64,000 nt of DNA from JAFGAV01 sp041479055 (GTDB lineage: Bacteria; Acidobacteriota; Aminicenantia; Aminicenantales; JAFGAV01): positions 1,798,001-1,862,000 of the forward strand of contig OY969762.1 of assembly GCA_963702835.1 (NCBI GenBank), in the 5' to 3' direction. The translations under genes and the position numbers were made by a program. The notes beneath the pieces are model-generated. The model searched no databases and was not told the DNA's origin. It saw only the letters and a program-made list of their open reading frames with translations. Every line of letters starts with the position of its first letter. Within the stretch, counting starts at the first letter, position 1. Of the stretch, positions 43,930 through 51,606 are shown piece after piece.

Positions 43930-45070
43930 TAAAGCAAATATCTCTTGCCGGTATCTTCTTTTCTTCTTCTGTCATCGGATTTACATCTTTTTCATGTATT
44001 CTTGGTATCTGATTATTACAGAGCTCCAGTATATTCTCGTTGGAATGAGCGGCCTTATACCATATGATCGTGTTGAATACGGCCTCCTCGATCTCCAGAC
44101 AGGGTTTCCAGCCAAGCTCGAAATGGGCCTTATGGGTATCTAAAGATAAAAGGCCGGCTTCGTGCGGCTTGCTTTTTTCCCTTGTATGCAGCCATTTTCC
44201 CTCACCCCAGTGACGGATAGCCAGTTCGACCAGTTTCTGGACAGAAATAACAGATGATGTCTCAGGACCGAAATTCCATGCCCCGCTGTACTTTTGAGGC
44301 GCAGTTGCCATATAAGCTCCCAGGAGTAGATAACCTCCGAGAGGCTCTAGCACGTATTGCCAGGGTCTTATCGCCTGAGGGTTTCGGATTTCGATGGTTT
44401 TTTTCTTTTCCAGAGCGCGTATGCAATCTGGGATTATTCTGTCCTTTGCCCAGTCTCCGCCGCCGATGACATTTCCGGCTCTAACCGAGGAAAGCGATTT
44501 GCCGTGAGACCGGCAATTCTCAGGATTAAAGAAGGAATTCCGCCAGGCCGCTGTTATGATCTCAGAGCAAGCTTTCCTCGAGCTATAGGGATCGTATCCT
44601 CCTAGCGGGTCCGTCTCCCGATATCCCCATATCCATTCTTTGTTCTCATAGCATTTGTCGCTCGTCACATTGATGATGACCCTGACCGACTTGGAGGCTC
44701 TGCAACTCTCAAGGACGTTGACCGTACCACCGATATTGACGTCGTAGGTCTCTTTGGGATTTTTATAGCCTTCCCTGACCAGAGGCTGCGCAGCCAAATG
44801 GAAGACAAATTCGGGCGAATATTCCTTAAAGACTTTTTGGAGTTTGCGGTAATCGCGGATTTCTCCCCTTATGTCGATCATCGAGCGTGAGAGATGAGAT
44901 AGAACGAAATTGTCCTTATGAGTATAGGGATCAAGCGCATAGCCTATGACTTCGGCTCCCAGCTCTTTTAACCAGAGAGACAGCCAGGACCCTTTGAAGC
45001 CCGTGTGCCCAGTAATCAGAACACGCTTGTTTTTATAGCACTTTCTCAGGATAGTTGCGGCTTTGCTCAT
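43913..45070 (-). CDS. rfbG: CDP-glucose 4,6-dehydratase
   Basis: 385 codons from the ATG giving 'MSKAATILRKCYKNKRVLIT'; an upstream in-frame ATG at 45115 would overlap the Gmd remnant. 'VLITGHTGFKGSWLSLWLKE' is the RfbG nucleotide-binding motif, with 'HLAAQPLVREGYKNPKETY', 'NVTSDKCYENKEW', 'YDPYSSRKACSE' (Tyr/Lys) and 'IRPWQYVLEPLGGYLLL'. It forms CDP-4-keto-6-deoxyglucose, the substrate of the adjacent RfbH. Confidence 0.95.
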   Translation of the reverse strand: MSKAATILRKCYKNKRVLITGHTGFKGSWLSLWLKELGAEVIGYALDPYTHKDNFVLSHLSRSMIDIRGEIRDYRKLQKVFKEYSPEFVFHLAAQPLVREGYKNPKETYDVNIGGTVNVLESCRASKSVRVIINVTSDKCYENKEWIWGYRETDPLGGYDPYSSRKACSEIITAAWRNSFFNPENCRSHGKSLSSVRAGNVIGGGDWAKDRIIPDCIRALEKKKTIEIRNPQAIRPWQYVLEPLGGYLLLGAYMATAPQKYSGAWNFGPETSSVISVQKLVELAIRHWGEGKWLHTREKSKPHEAGLLSLDTHKAHFELGWKPCLEIEEAVFNTIIWYKAAHSNENILELCNNQIPRIHEKDVNPMTEEEKKIPARDICFSGKAL

Positions 45071-45096
45071 TTTATTGCCGGATTCTCCAACGAGAG

Positions 45097-45618
45097 TCAT
45101 TGAAAGGCGTTCCATTCCAATTTTTTATCCCGGACGGCCTTGATTCCCCGCCCTGGGCATTTGAGGCCGAGAGCCTCTATGTCGGAATCCATCATGGTCC
45201 AGACAAGTTCCTTGAAAGATATCTTGGGAGTCCAATTCAAGGCATCCCTTGCCTTCCGGAAATCCGCCCTCAGTTCCTCCGCTTCGGTCGGAGGAAAATA
45301 GTTAGAATCAATTTCAACATGCTGTCGCCAATCCAATTGGACATAGCCGAATGCTTCTTCCAAAAAATCCCGGACGGAATTCATATTTCCAGAGCCGGCG
45401 ACATGGTCACCCGCGCGTTCCTGCTGAAGCATCAACCACATGGCTTCGATATATTCAGGAGCATAGCCCCAGTCTCTTTTGGCATCCAAATTTCCGAGAT
45501 AAATCTTCTTTTTCTTTCCGGCCATTACCCCGGCGATACCGATGGTGATTTTCCGGGTAACAAAGGATTCTCCCCTTCGGGGTGATTCATGGTTGAAGAT
45601 GAGCGCTTTTTTCATCAA
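45097..45618 (-). pseudogene. gmd: 5'-truncated GDP-mannose 4,6-dehydratase
   Basis: 173 codons containing only the second half of Gmd: 'FNHESPRRGESFVTRKIT', 'IYLGNLDAKRDWGYAPEYIE', 'AMWLMLQQERAGDHV' and 'FLEEAFGYVQLDW'. The cofactor-binding Rossmann motif and the Tyr-Lys pair are missing. A short 'MMKKAL' precedes the homology directly, so the break is at about 45606. GDP-4-keto-6-deoxymannose cannot be made by this copy. Confidence 0.85.
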
Positions 45619-45651
45619 ATTGATAAGGCAATATCAATAATTCTTATTTTT

Positions 45652-46765
45652 CTACTTTTTTGTTACTTCTGATTTTTTATTATTGCCGGCTTTTTGTTTT
45701 TCTATATATTCGATGAAAAAGGCGAGCATCGTGAACATAAACAAACCCAGCCCTCCTGCTATGGCTACGTTGATTTTCTTCCTCGGCGAAACCGGATAAA
45801 GCGAGACCATCGGTTCTTTCACCATCTGGGTGTAGTCGATGCGCTGCTTCTTTTCGTTCAGCAGTTCGATGTCGCTCCGGAAGCCGATGATCTCCTGGTT
45901 GATCTTTTCGATCTGCGTCTTCAGTATCTTTAATCTCCTGCTCCTTTTCACGCATGGAAAGCCGGAGGTTTTCCTGGGTTATTTTTTCTGCGCTCAGGTT
46001 CTCTTCCAGGGTATTGTAGTAACGGAAGTTCTGCTGGACCTCGTTGGAGTAAAGGAGAAGGCCCAGGGCTTCCACATTGCCCTGCTTCTCGGCCAGAATC
46101 GTTTTCTGTTGCTTTTCGATCTCGTCGATCCGCGTCTTGACGCCCTTCATCTCCTCGACAAGGCTGCGCGAGCGCTCTTCCGAGATCTTCAATTTGTTGC
46201 CGGCGGCGATGATTTCCTGCTGGGTTTTATCGATCTCGATGTTCTTGGACTGGATATCAAGGGTCTTTGTTTTGATGTCATTTTCTTTAGCCGCGACCTG
46301 AGTTGTGATGCTTTTGATCTCGACGTCGATCTTCCGGTCGAGTTCGCCCTTGAGGTGCTGAAAGAGCGAGTTGAGAATCGCCTGCGCTTTCTCCGTTTCT
46401 CCGGTCCGGATGCTCACCCGCACGAGTTTGGTGTCGCGCAGATTTTCCGCCTTTAACTTAGGGAATTTCCTCGGGTCAAGATTCAGTTCGGCGCTGATCA
46501 GGCGATTGTAGGATTCCTGATTGATCTGGCCCGCGATTTGTTTGGGATCCATGACCACGACTTCGCTGAAAGCTCCCTGCTCTGTCTGGACGAAGAACTT
46601 GCTCGGCTGGATGATGGCATCCACTTCCCATTTGGGCGGGATAAGGAAGCTGACGATGCCGGCGATCAGAGCCAGGAGGATGGTGGGAATCACGATGAGC
46701 CACCGGCGCTTCCAGAGGACGTTGAGGTAGTCGCTTAGCTTAACTTCGGGTTCATATTCGACCAT
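45652..46765 (-). CDS. Wzz/GumC-type chain-length determinant with 1-nt frameshift
   Basis: About 370 codons once joined. ATG at 46765 follows GAGGTG by three bases. First membrane helix 'WLIVIPTILLALIAGIVSFLI' at about residue 25, Wzz domain, then a long coiled coil (residues about 130-300, Glu/Lys/Gln-rich), Pro-containing 'YPVSPRKKINVAIAGGLGLFMFTML' second helix at the C-terminus, short cytosolic tail. No tyrosine-kinase domain. An extra A in a TTT run (45929-45931, plus strand) breaks the frame between 'EKEQEIK' and 'ILKTQIEKINQEI'. It sets glycan chain length in the periplasm. Possibly a sequencing indel. Confidence 0.85.
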
Positions 46766-46854
46766 ATACACCTCATCGAATCGGGGTTGGCATTTGAAAT
46801 AATTTTACCGAAAATCCGACCCGCGGGTCAAGGGCCATCGCGCAGGCGGCCGGC

Positions 46855-47340
46855 TCACTGCTTGTCCAGCCGGACGCACGTTAGCCGATAATCTTTGTAA
46901 TCCTCGATCGAAGCCCGGCCGACCTTGAGCCAGCTCCCCTCGGGGAGATAGGTCGCGCGGGCGAAAGGCGTCGATTTCTCGGCTATCTCCTTCAGCTCGC
47001 CTTCCAGAAAGAAGTGGACCGTAAAGCTGTGATAGGTCCGAGGCCGCGCGGCGATCGTCTCGCGGACGATGGCCGTGGCCAACTCCTCGAGCTTGGGACC
47101 AGCAGGCTTCTCGGCGACGGCCACCCAATAGAACTTGTGACGGGGCGATTCCCCGAGCGCCTCGGTTTTGATGACCCGGAAGCGAACGCCCACATCCGCG
47201 GCGATCTTCTCCGAATCGATCTCCCCCGCGACCGACGCCGCGATTTGCTTCTCCGTCCCCGTCTCCTTGCGGCAGGCAAGAAGCGATAAGATGATGACGA
47301 ATGCAAGAACCGGAACCCAATGTAATTCACCTCTCTTCAT
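46855..47340 (-). CDS. predicted lipoprotein of unknown function
   Basis: 161 codons. Lipoprotein signal: basic start, hydrophobic core and lipobox 'LSLLAC' with Cys at residue 23. The mature part is a single mixed alpha/beta domain without recognised motifs; a stretch 'HKFYWVAVAEKP' and 'YHSFTVHFFLEGELKEI' suggests a small beta-sheet fold. It sits upstream of wzz in the same direction, separated by about 90 nt, and may belong to the glycan-export unit. Confidence 0.65.
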   Translation of the reverse strand: MKRGELHWVPVLAFVIILSLLACRKETGTEKQIAASVAGEIDSEKIAADVGVRFRVIKTEALGESPRHKFYWVAVAEKPAGPKLEELATAIVRETIAARPRTYHSFTVHFFLEGELKEIAEKSTPFARATYLPEGSWLKVGRASIEDYKDYRLTCVRLDKQ

Positions 47341-47749
47341 GTTCCCCCCCCTGAGATCAAAGATTCGATCTTACCTCATGTCACCCCTAAAAGGAATATT
47401 ATGAGGCAGGCTACCGCCCTTCCAGCCCTTGGCTGTGGAGTAACTGCTTCCTCTCATGCCTTTTGGCCCGTCTGTTCTACCTTAACGCTCAGGGATGTAC
47501 GCGAACGGATCGATCCGTAGCGAAAAAAATCATGAACACTACGGTTGTATTCGACGCTGCTCCCTCCACCCGAGTTCTCTCTACTTTCTCGAAAGAGAAC
47601 CCACGGGCTTCTCCACTTGCATAGATACTCTAGCCTATTTTGTGCAATTATATGCGATGGCGCGAGGCGAAGTCAAGAGCTTGAACTCGAGCCTCCGTCG
47701 ATCTGGATGGCCCGGATGGGGCGGGTTTTTCGGTCCAGGCCTGCACGCC
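47341..47749. other. non-coding stretch
   Basis: About 410 nt between the lipoprotein and the hydantoinase remnant. Open frames here are short and without family resemblance. Several weak GC-rich inverted repeats are visible but none with a T-run. I see no gene, tRNA or convincing promoter in it. Confidence 0.4.
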
Positions 47750-47987
47750 TGGCCGGGTCAACGAGAAGGGAAAGGGAAACCTTGGTCTAACCGTCTTCCG
47801 CGCCCTCGTCGAGGAGGACATCCCGTTCAACACGGGCCTGATGAGGCCCCTCCGGAGATTCTCGCCTTACGGTCTTCGAGGCGGACGCCGACAAACCCTG
47901 GATTCCAAGGTCAATGTCAAGCTGCAGCCCGGAGACATTATCAGGATCGAGATGCCGGGCGGCGGCTACGGCCGCCCGAAGCGCTGA
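47750..47987 (+). pseudogene. internally deleted hydantoinase-B/oxoprolinase-like remnant
   Basis: One frame reads 'LTVFRALVEEDIPFNTGLMR' followed after about 20 unrelated codons by 'SKVNVKLQPGDIIRIEMPGG' and 'GYGRPKR' then TGA at 47985-47987. The first piece matches the mid-region of N-methylhydantoinase B (D-I-P-x-N-x-G-x-x-R-P) and the second its C-terminus (L-x-P-G-D-x-x-x-I-x-x-P-G-G-G-G-Y-G). Roughly 200 or more codons that should lie between or before them are gone. A relic of a backbone gene at the edge of the polysaccharide island. Confidence 0.65.
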
Positions 47988-48020
47988 TCCCCGTTTTGAC
48001 GGGCGGCGAAACAGGACCGC

Positions 48021-48497
48021 TCAGATTTTCTTGAGCTTCTTTTTTTCGATGAGTAGCATTCCCTGGTAGGAGACATAGTTCAAGAAGATCATCACCCGTT
48101 CCTTGTCTCCGGCCTCTTTTTTGAAAACTCCCTTGAATCCTTTAAGGGGGCCTTCCACGACCTCGATTTCGTCCCCGATCCAGGGTTCCTCACCGTACTT
48201 CTCGAGGACAATCAGGCCGTTCAATTCTCGGTTCCTGATCGCCTGGATGGTCTCCTCGGGCATGGGGATGGGACCTTCTGTGTTTCCGACGATCCGCTTC
48301 ACCCCCCGCGTGTATTTCACCGTCTGGTATTGCGACGGATAGTCGAACCGAAGAAAAGTGTAGCCTGGGAAGAAGGGCCTAATCACGCGCTCCGTCATAT
48401 GTTTCGGGCAATAAATGACGAATCCCCCCTCTTGGAAGAGTTTTTCCACCTGGTTCTCTTTTCTCGACTTCGTGTTGATGACGTACCAGTTCACCAT
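48021..48497 (-). CDS. NusG paralogue (RfaH/LoaP-like antiterminator)
   Basis: 158 codons. N-terminal NGN domain 'WYVINTKSRKENQVEKLFQE', 'FFPGYTFLRFDY' and 'GVKRIVGNTEGPIPMPEETI'; C-terminal KOW domain 'GDEIEVVEGPLKGFKGVFKK'. Specialised NusG paralogues promote read-through of long polysaccharide operons, and this gene lies at the upstream end of the 38 kb minus-strand cluster. It overlaps the end of a 64-codon frame by 7 nt. Housekeeping nusG would sit beside secE and rplK, which are not here. Confidence 0.88.
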   Translation of the reverse strand: MVNWYVINTKSRKENQVEKLFQEGGFVIYCPKHMTERVIRPFFPGYTFLRFDYPSQYQTVKYTRGVKRIVGNTEGPIPMPEETIQAIRNRELNGLIVLEKYGEEPWIGDEIEVVEGPLKGFKGVFKKEAGDKERVMIFLNYVSYQGMLLIEKKKLKKI

Positions 48498-48685
48498 GGC
48501 TCTTTTCTTCCCGGCCTTCCGCCGATCCCCAGGCGGTAGTAGACCTCCGGGCGCCTGTCTTCAAGAAAGTGCTTACGGGCATGGCAGTCCCGCTTCTTGC
48601 GGAAATCGCACTCCGCGCAAAGGATTTGGTCCAGGCCCGCCGGCACTCTCGCGATCATTCTTCCGTCCGGAGCGACGATAAACAT
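48491..48685 (-). CDS. small Cys-rich protein upstream of the antiterminator
   Basis: 64 codons from ATG 48685, overlapping the NusG-paralogue start. The middle carries 'CAECDFRKKRDCHARKHF' with three Cys and two His, compatible with a small metal-binding site. Nothing beyond this is recognised. The overlap and its position directly downstream of a good promoter support translation; however, GC-rich chance frames of this length exist, so it is only a probable gene. Confidence 0.45.
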   Translation of the reverse strand: MFIVAPDGRMIARVPAGLDQILCAECDFRKKRDCHARKHFLEDRRPEVYYRLGIGGRPGRKEPW

Positions 48686-48759
48686 AAGAATTTGCTTTTC
48701 GGCAAGGATGGCCGATCGCGTGTCTTCGTAGCGATTTTGCCGCCCCCTGCTTATGAGAG

Positions 48760-48789
48760 ATGATAAATCATGGCGAAAAGGGGTGTCAA
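48760..48789 (-). promoter_or_regulatory. predicted sigma-70-type promoter for the polysaccharide cluster
   Basis: Minus strand: perfect -35 TTGACA (48789-48784), 18-nt spacer, -10 TATCAT (48765-48760, one mismatch). Transcription would start near 48753, about 70 nt before the 64-codon frame and 255 nt before the NusG paralogue. It points into the whole minus-strand cluster. Predicted by eye only. Confidence 0.5.
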
Positions 48790-48847
48790 GCCTCCGAACG
48801 AGGCCTTCCCATTCAACCTTGACTTTCCTCTTAAACTAATAAATCAT

Positions 48848-48863
48848 ATATCTTAGAAGATAT
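48848..48863. promoter_or_regulatory. inverted repeat between divergent genes, possible operator
   Basis: ATATCTT-AG-AAGATAT, two perfect 7-bp arms, lies in the AT-rich centre of the 350-nt region separating the minus-strand glycan cluster from the plus-strand sensor kinase. It is about 60 nt upstream of the predicted -35 box. A regulator binding here could act on both directions; no regulator is identified. Confidence 0.3.
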
Positions 48864-49038
48864 GGGAAATTCATTAGGGTATCAACATTCATCCATCGAG
48901 AACCGATAAGTCTAGTCCTTATCTAGCTGCCGGATAAGAAGGCCTGAATAGAAACCCTGCGCGGCGGGTAGGCCTCCGGCAGAGAGGGGTTGGTCATGAA
49001 AAGCGCGATTCATGGCTGGGGGCGGGGGGGATTTGACC

Positions 49039-51129
49039 ATGGAAAGCGGCCCTAGAAGAGAAAGGCGCCCATCGGTTTTTCTCATCCTGATTTTAACAGC
49101 TCTGGCTGCGGGCATCATCATAGCCGGGTATTCTTATTACAGGAATTACGCCAAGAATTACCAAATCGCAGTTGAGCATCAGTTATCGGCCATTGCGGAG
49201 CTGAAGGTGGGCGAGCTCGCTCAGTGGAGAAAAGAGCGTTTGGGGGATGCCGCCGTCTTCTACGGAAATGCCGCCTTTTCCGCTCTGGTCCGGCGCTATT
49301 TCGAAAAGCCCACCGACACGGAAGCGTCAGGACAGCTTCGTTCGTGGCTGCGGCAAGGCCAGGAGCCACTACGGTATGATCGGATCTTCCTGCTCGATGC
49401 TCAAGGTGTCGCGCGGATGGCTATCCCCGACACGCCCGAGCCGGTCGCGGCCCACCTATTAAAAGATGCTCCAGAAATTATTCGGTCGGGTCGGATGAGT
49501 TTCTTGGATTTCCACAGGGATGCTCCGGATCAGCCTGTCCACCTAGCGATCCTGGTTCCCATTATCGGCGGAGGAACGGACCGCCGGGGGGTGGGAATCC
49601 TCGTCCTGAGGATCGATCCCCGGACCTATCTCTATCCCCTTATCAGCCGCTGGCCGACGCCCAGCCGGACGGCCGAGACCCTGCTCGTCCGCCGGGAAGG
49701 AAATGATGCTCTGTATTTGAATGAACTCAAGTTTAAAAAAAACACCGCCCTCAAGCTTCGTATTCCGCTTGACAAAAAAGAAGTGCCCGCGGTGAAAGCG
49801 GTTCTGGGACAGGAAGGGATCGTAGAAGGCAAAGACTACCGGGGAGTGCCGGTGCTGGCCGACCTTCGCGCCATCCCAGATTCTCCCTGGTTTCTGGTAG
49901 CCCGCCTGGATAGGGCCGAAATCCATGCGTCGCTGAGAGAAAGACTCTGGCTGACAATCATTTTCGTGGGAGCCCTGCTCCTCGGCGCGAGCACGGCTGT
50001 CGGCTTCATCTGGAGGCGGCAACGCCTCCGGCTTTACCAGGAGAGATATAATGGGGCGGAATCAGTGCGTGCCTTATCCTCTCGCCAGGAGGACATCCTG
50101 GCCGCCGTCCCAGACATCATCATGGAAGTGGACAACAACAAAGTGTACACCTGGGCCAACCAGGCGGGCTTGGAGTTCTTCGGCGAGGAGGTGATCGGCC
50201 GAGAAGCCTCTTTCTACTTTGAAGGCGAACAAGAGACCTATGACCTGGTCCAGCCTCTTTTCAACGGGAATAAAGACATGATTTATGTGGAAAGCTGTCA
50301 GCGCCGCAAGGATGGACAAAAGCGGCTGCTCGCCTGGTGGTACCGCGTGCTCAAGGATGAGCGGGGAAACGTCAGGGGGGTACTCTCTTCGGCGCGCGAC
50401 ATCACCGAGCGCCAGCTGGCCGAGGAAGACCTCAAGCGCGCCCTGGCCGACCTGGAACGCTCAAACAAGGAATTGGAGCAGTTCGCCTACGTTGCCTCCC
50501 ACGACCTCCAGGAGCCCCTGCGCATGGTGGCAAGCTACACGCAGCTTTTAGCCGAGCGTTACGAAGGCCAGCTCGACGATAAGGCCAAAAAGTACATTGA
50601 TTACGCGGTGGACGGTGCGGTCCGCATGCAGAGGCTCATCAACGACCTCTTGACCTACTCGCGCATCGGAACAAGGGGCAACCCGCTAGAGCCCACGGAC
50701 GCACATTCAGCCCTGGGCGAGGCCATCAAGAACCTCGCCGCCACGATAGAGGAGAACCGGGCGATCATCACCAATGACGAGCTGCCGACGGTGCGCGCCG
50801 ACGCGTCCCAGCTTTTGCAGGTCTTCCAGAACCTCATCGCCAACGCCATCAAGTTCCGTAGAAAAGACATCCCGCGCGTCCATGTGTCCGCCCAAGACCA
50901 TGGCCACGAGTGGGTCTTCTCCGTCCGGGACAACGGCATCGGCATCGATCCGCAGTACGCGGACAGGGTCTTCCTGATTTTCCAGCGCCTGCACACAAGG
51001 CAGGAGTACCCCGGCACCGGCATCGGCCTGGCTGTATGCAAGAGGATATTGGAGCGCCACGGCGGCAGGATATGGTTTGAATCCGAGCCGGGAAAAGGCT
51101 CGACGTTCTTCTTTGCGATTCCGAAGTAG
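49039..51129 (+). CDS. membrane sensor histidine kinase with extracytoplasmic and PAS domains
   Basis: 696 codons from ATG 49039. TM1 (residues about 14-32), an extracytoplasmic sensor of about 260 residues with Cache-like pattern (YDRIFLLDAQGVARMAIPD), TM2 (about 295-315), a PAS domain (QEDILAAVPDIIMEVDNNKV...RDITER), then HisKA with phospho-acceptor His in 'FAYVASHDLQEPLRMV' (about residue 488) and HATPase with 'NLIANAIKF', 'DNGIGIDPQYADRVF' and 'GTGIGLAVCKRI'. It is of the phytochrome-type HK class and pairs with the receiver gene 18 nt downstream. Confidence 0.92.
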   Translation: MESGPRRERRPSVFLILILTALAAGIIIAGYSYYRNYAKNYQIAVEHQLSAIAELKVGELAQWRKERLGDAAVFYGNAAFSALVRRYFEKPTDTEASGQLRSWLRQGQEPLRYDRIFLLDAQGVARMAIPDTPEPVAAHLLKDAPEIIRSGRMSFLDFHRDAPDQPVHLAILVPIIGGGTDRRGVGILVLRIDPRTYLYPLISRWPTPSRTAETLLVRREGNDALYLNELKFKKNTALKLRIPLDKKEVPAVKAVLGQEGIVEGKDYRGVPVLADLRAIPDSPWFLVARLDRAEIHASLRERLWLTIIFVGALLLGASTAVGFIWRRQRLRLYQERYNGAESVRALSSRQEDILAAVPDIIMEVDNNKVYTWANQAGLEFFGEEVIGREASFYFEGEQETYDLVQPLFNGNKDMIYVESCQRRKDGQKRLLAWWYRVLKDERGNVRGVLSSARDITERQLAEEDLKRALADLERSNKELEQFAYVASHDLQEPLRMVASYTQLLAERYEGQLDDKAKKYIDYAVDGAVRMQRLINDLLTYSRIGTRGNPLEPTDAHSALGEAIKNLAATIEENRAIITNDELPTVRADASQLLQVFQNLIANAIKFRRKDIPRVHVSAQDHGHEWVFSVRDNGIGIDPQYADRVFLIFQRLHTRQEYPGTGIGLAVCKRILERHGGRIWFESEPGKGSTFFFAIPK

Positions 51130-51147
51130 GAAAAGGAGGTGGCATCC

Positions 51148-51606
51148 ATGGACGTCTCAAAACTTGTTAAACCAATTGAAATTCTCCTGGTTGAGGACAA
51201 CCCCGGGGACGTGGACTTGACCAGGGAGGCCATGAAGAACAACAAGATGCATGTCACGATGCACGTCGTCGGCGACGGCGTCGAGGCAATGGTTTTCCTC
51301 CGGCGCACGGGGAAATACGCCAACGCCCCGCGTCCGGACCTCGTGCTTCTGGATCTCAACCTGCCCAAGAAGGATGGGAAGGAAGTCCTGGCCGAGATAA
51401 AGGCGGACCAAGACCTGAAGCGTATTCCGGTCGTGATCCTGACCAATTCCGAGGACGAAGAGGACATACTCAAGAGCTACAACCTCCATGTGAATTGCCA
51501 CATCACCAAGCCGATCGACCTGAGCCAGTTCGTCAAGGTTGTGAAATCCATTGAGGATTTTTGGCTCACCATAGTCAAGCTCCCGCCGAACGGATCAAAA
51601 AAATGA
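51148..51606 (+). CDS. single-domain response regulator (Rcp1-like)
   Basis: 152 codons from ATG 51148, 7 nt after an AAGGAGG sequence. Only a receiver domain: 'ILLVEDNPGDVDLTREAMKN' acidic pocket, phospho-acceptor Asp in 'LVLLDLNLPKKDG', Thr/Ser in 'VVILTNSEDEEDI' and Lys in 'CHITKPIDLSQF'. Such receivers shuttle phosphate in phytochrome-like phosphorelays. Between the kinase and the HD-GYP protein, with ATGA overlap to the latter. Confidence 0.93.
   Translation: MDVSKLVKPIEILLVEDNPGDVDLTREAMKNNKMHVTMHVVGDGVEAMVFLRRTGKYANAPRPDLVLLDLNLPKKDGKEVLAEIKADQDLKRIPVVILTNSEDEEDILKSYNLHVNCHITKPIDLSQFVKVVKSIEDFWLTIVKLPPNGSKK

Noticed and set aside
47495..48034. 179-codon plus-strand open frame
   Set aside because: It is out of frame with the recognisable HyuB remnant inside it and shows no family resemblance.
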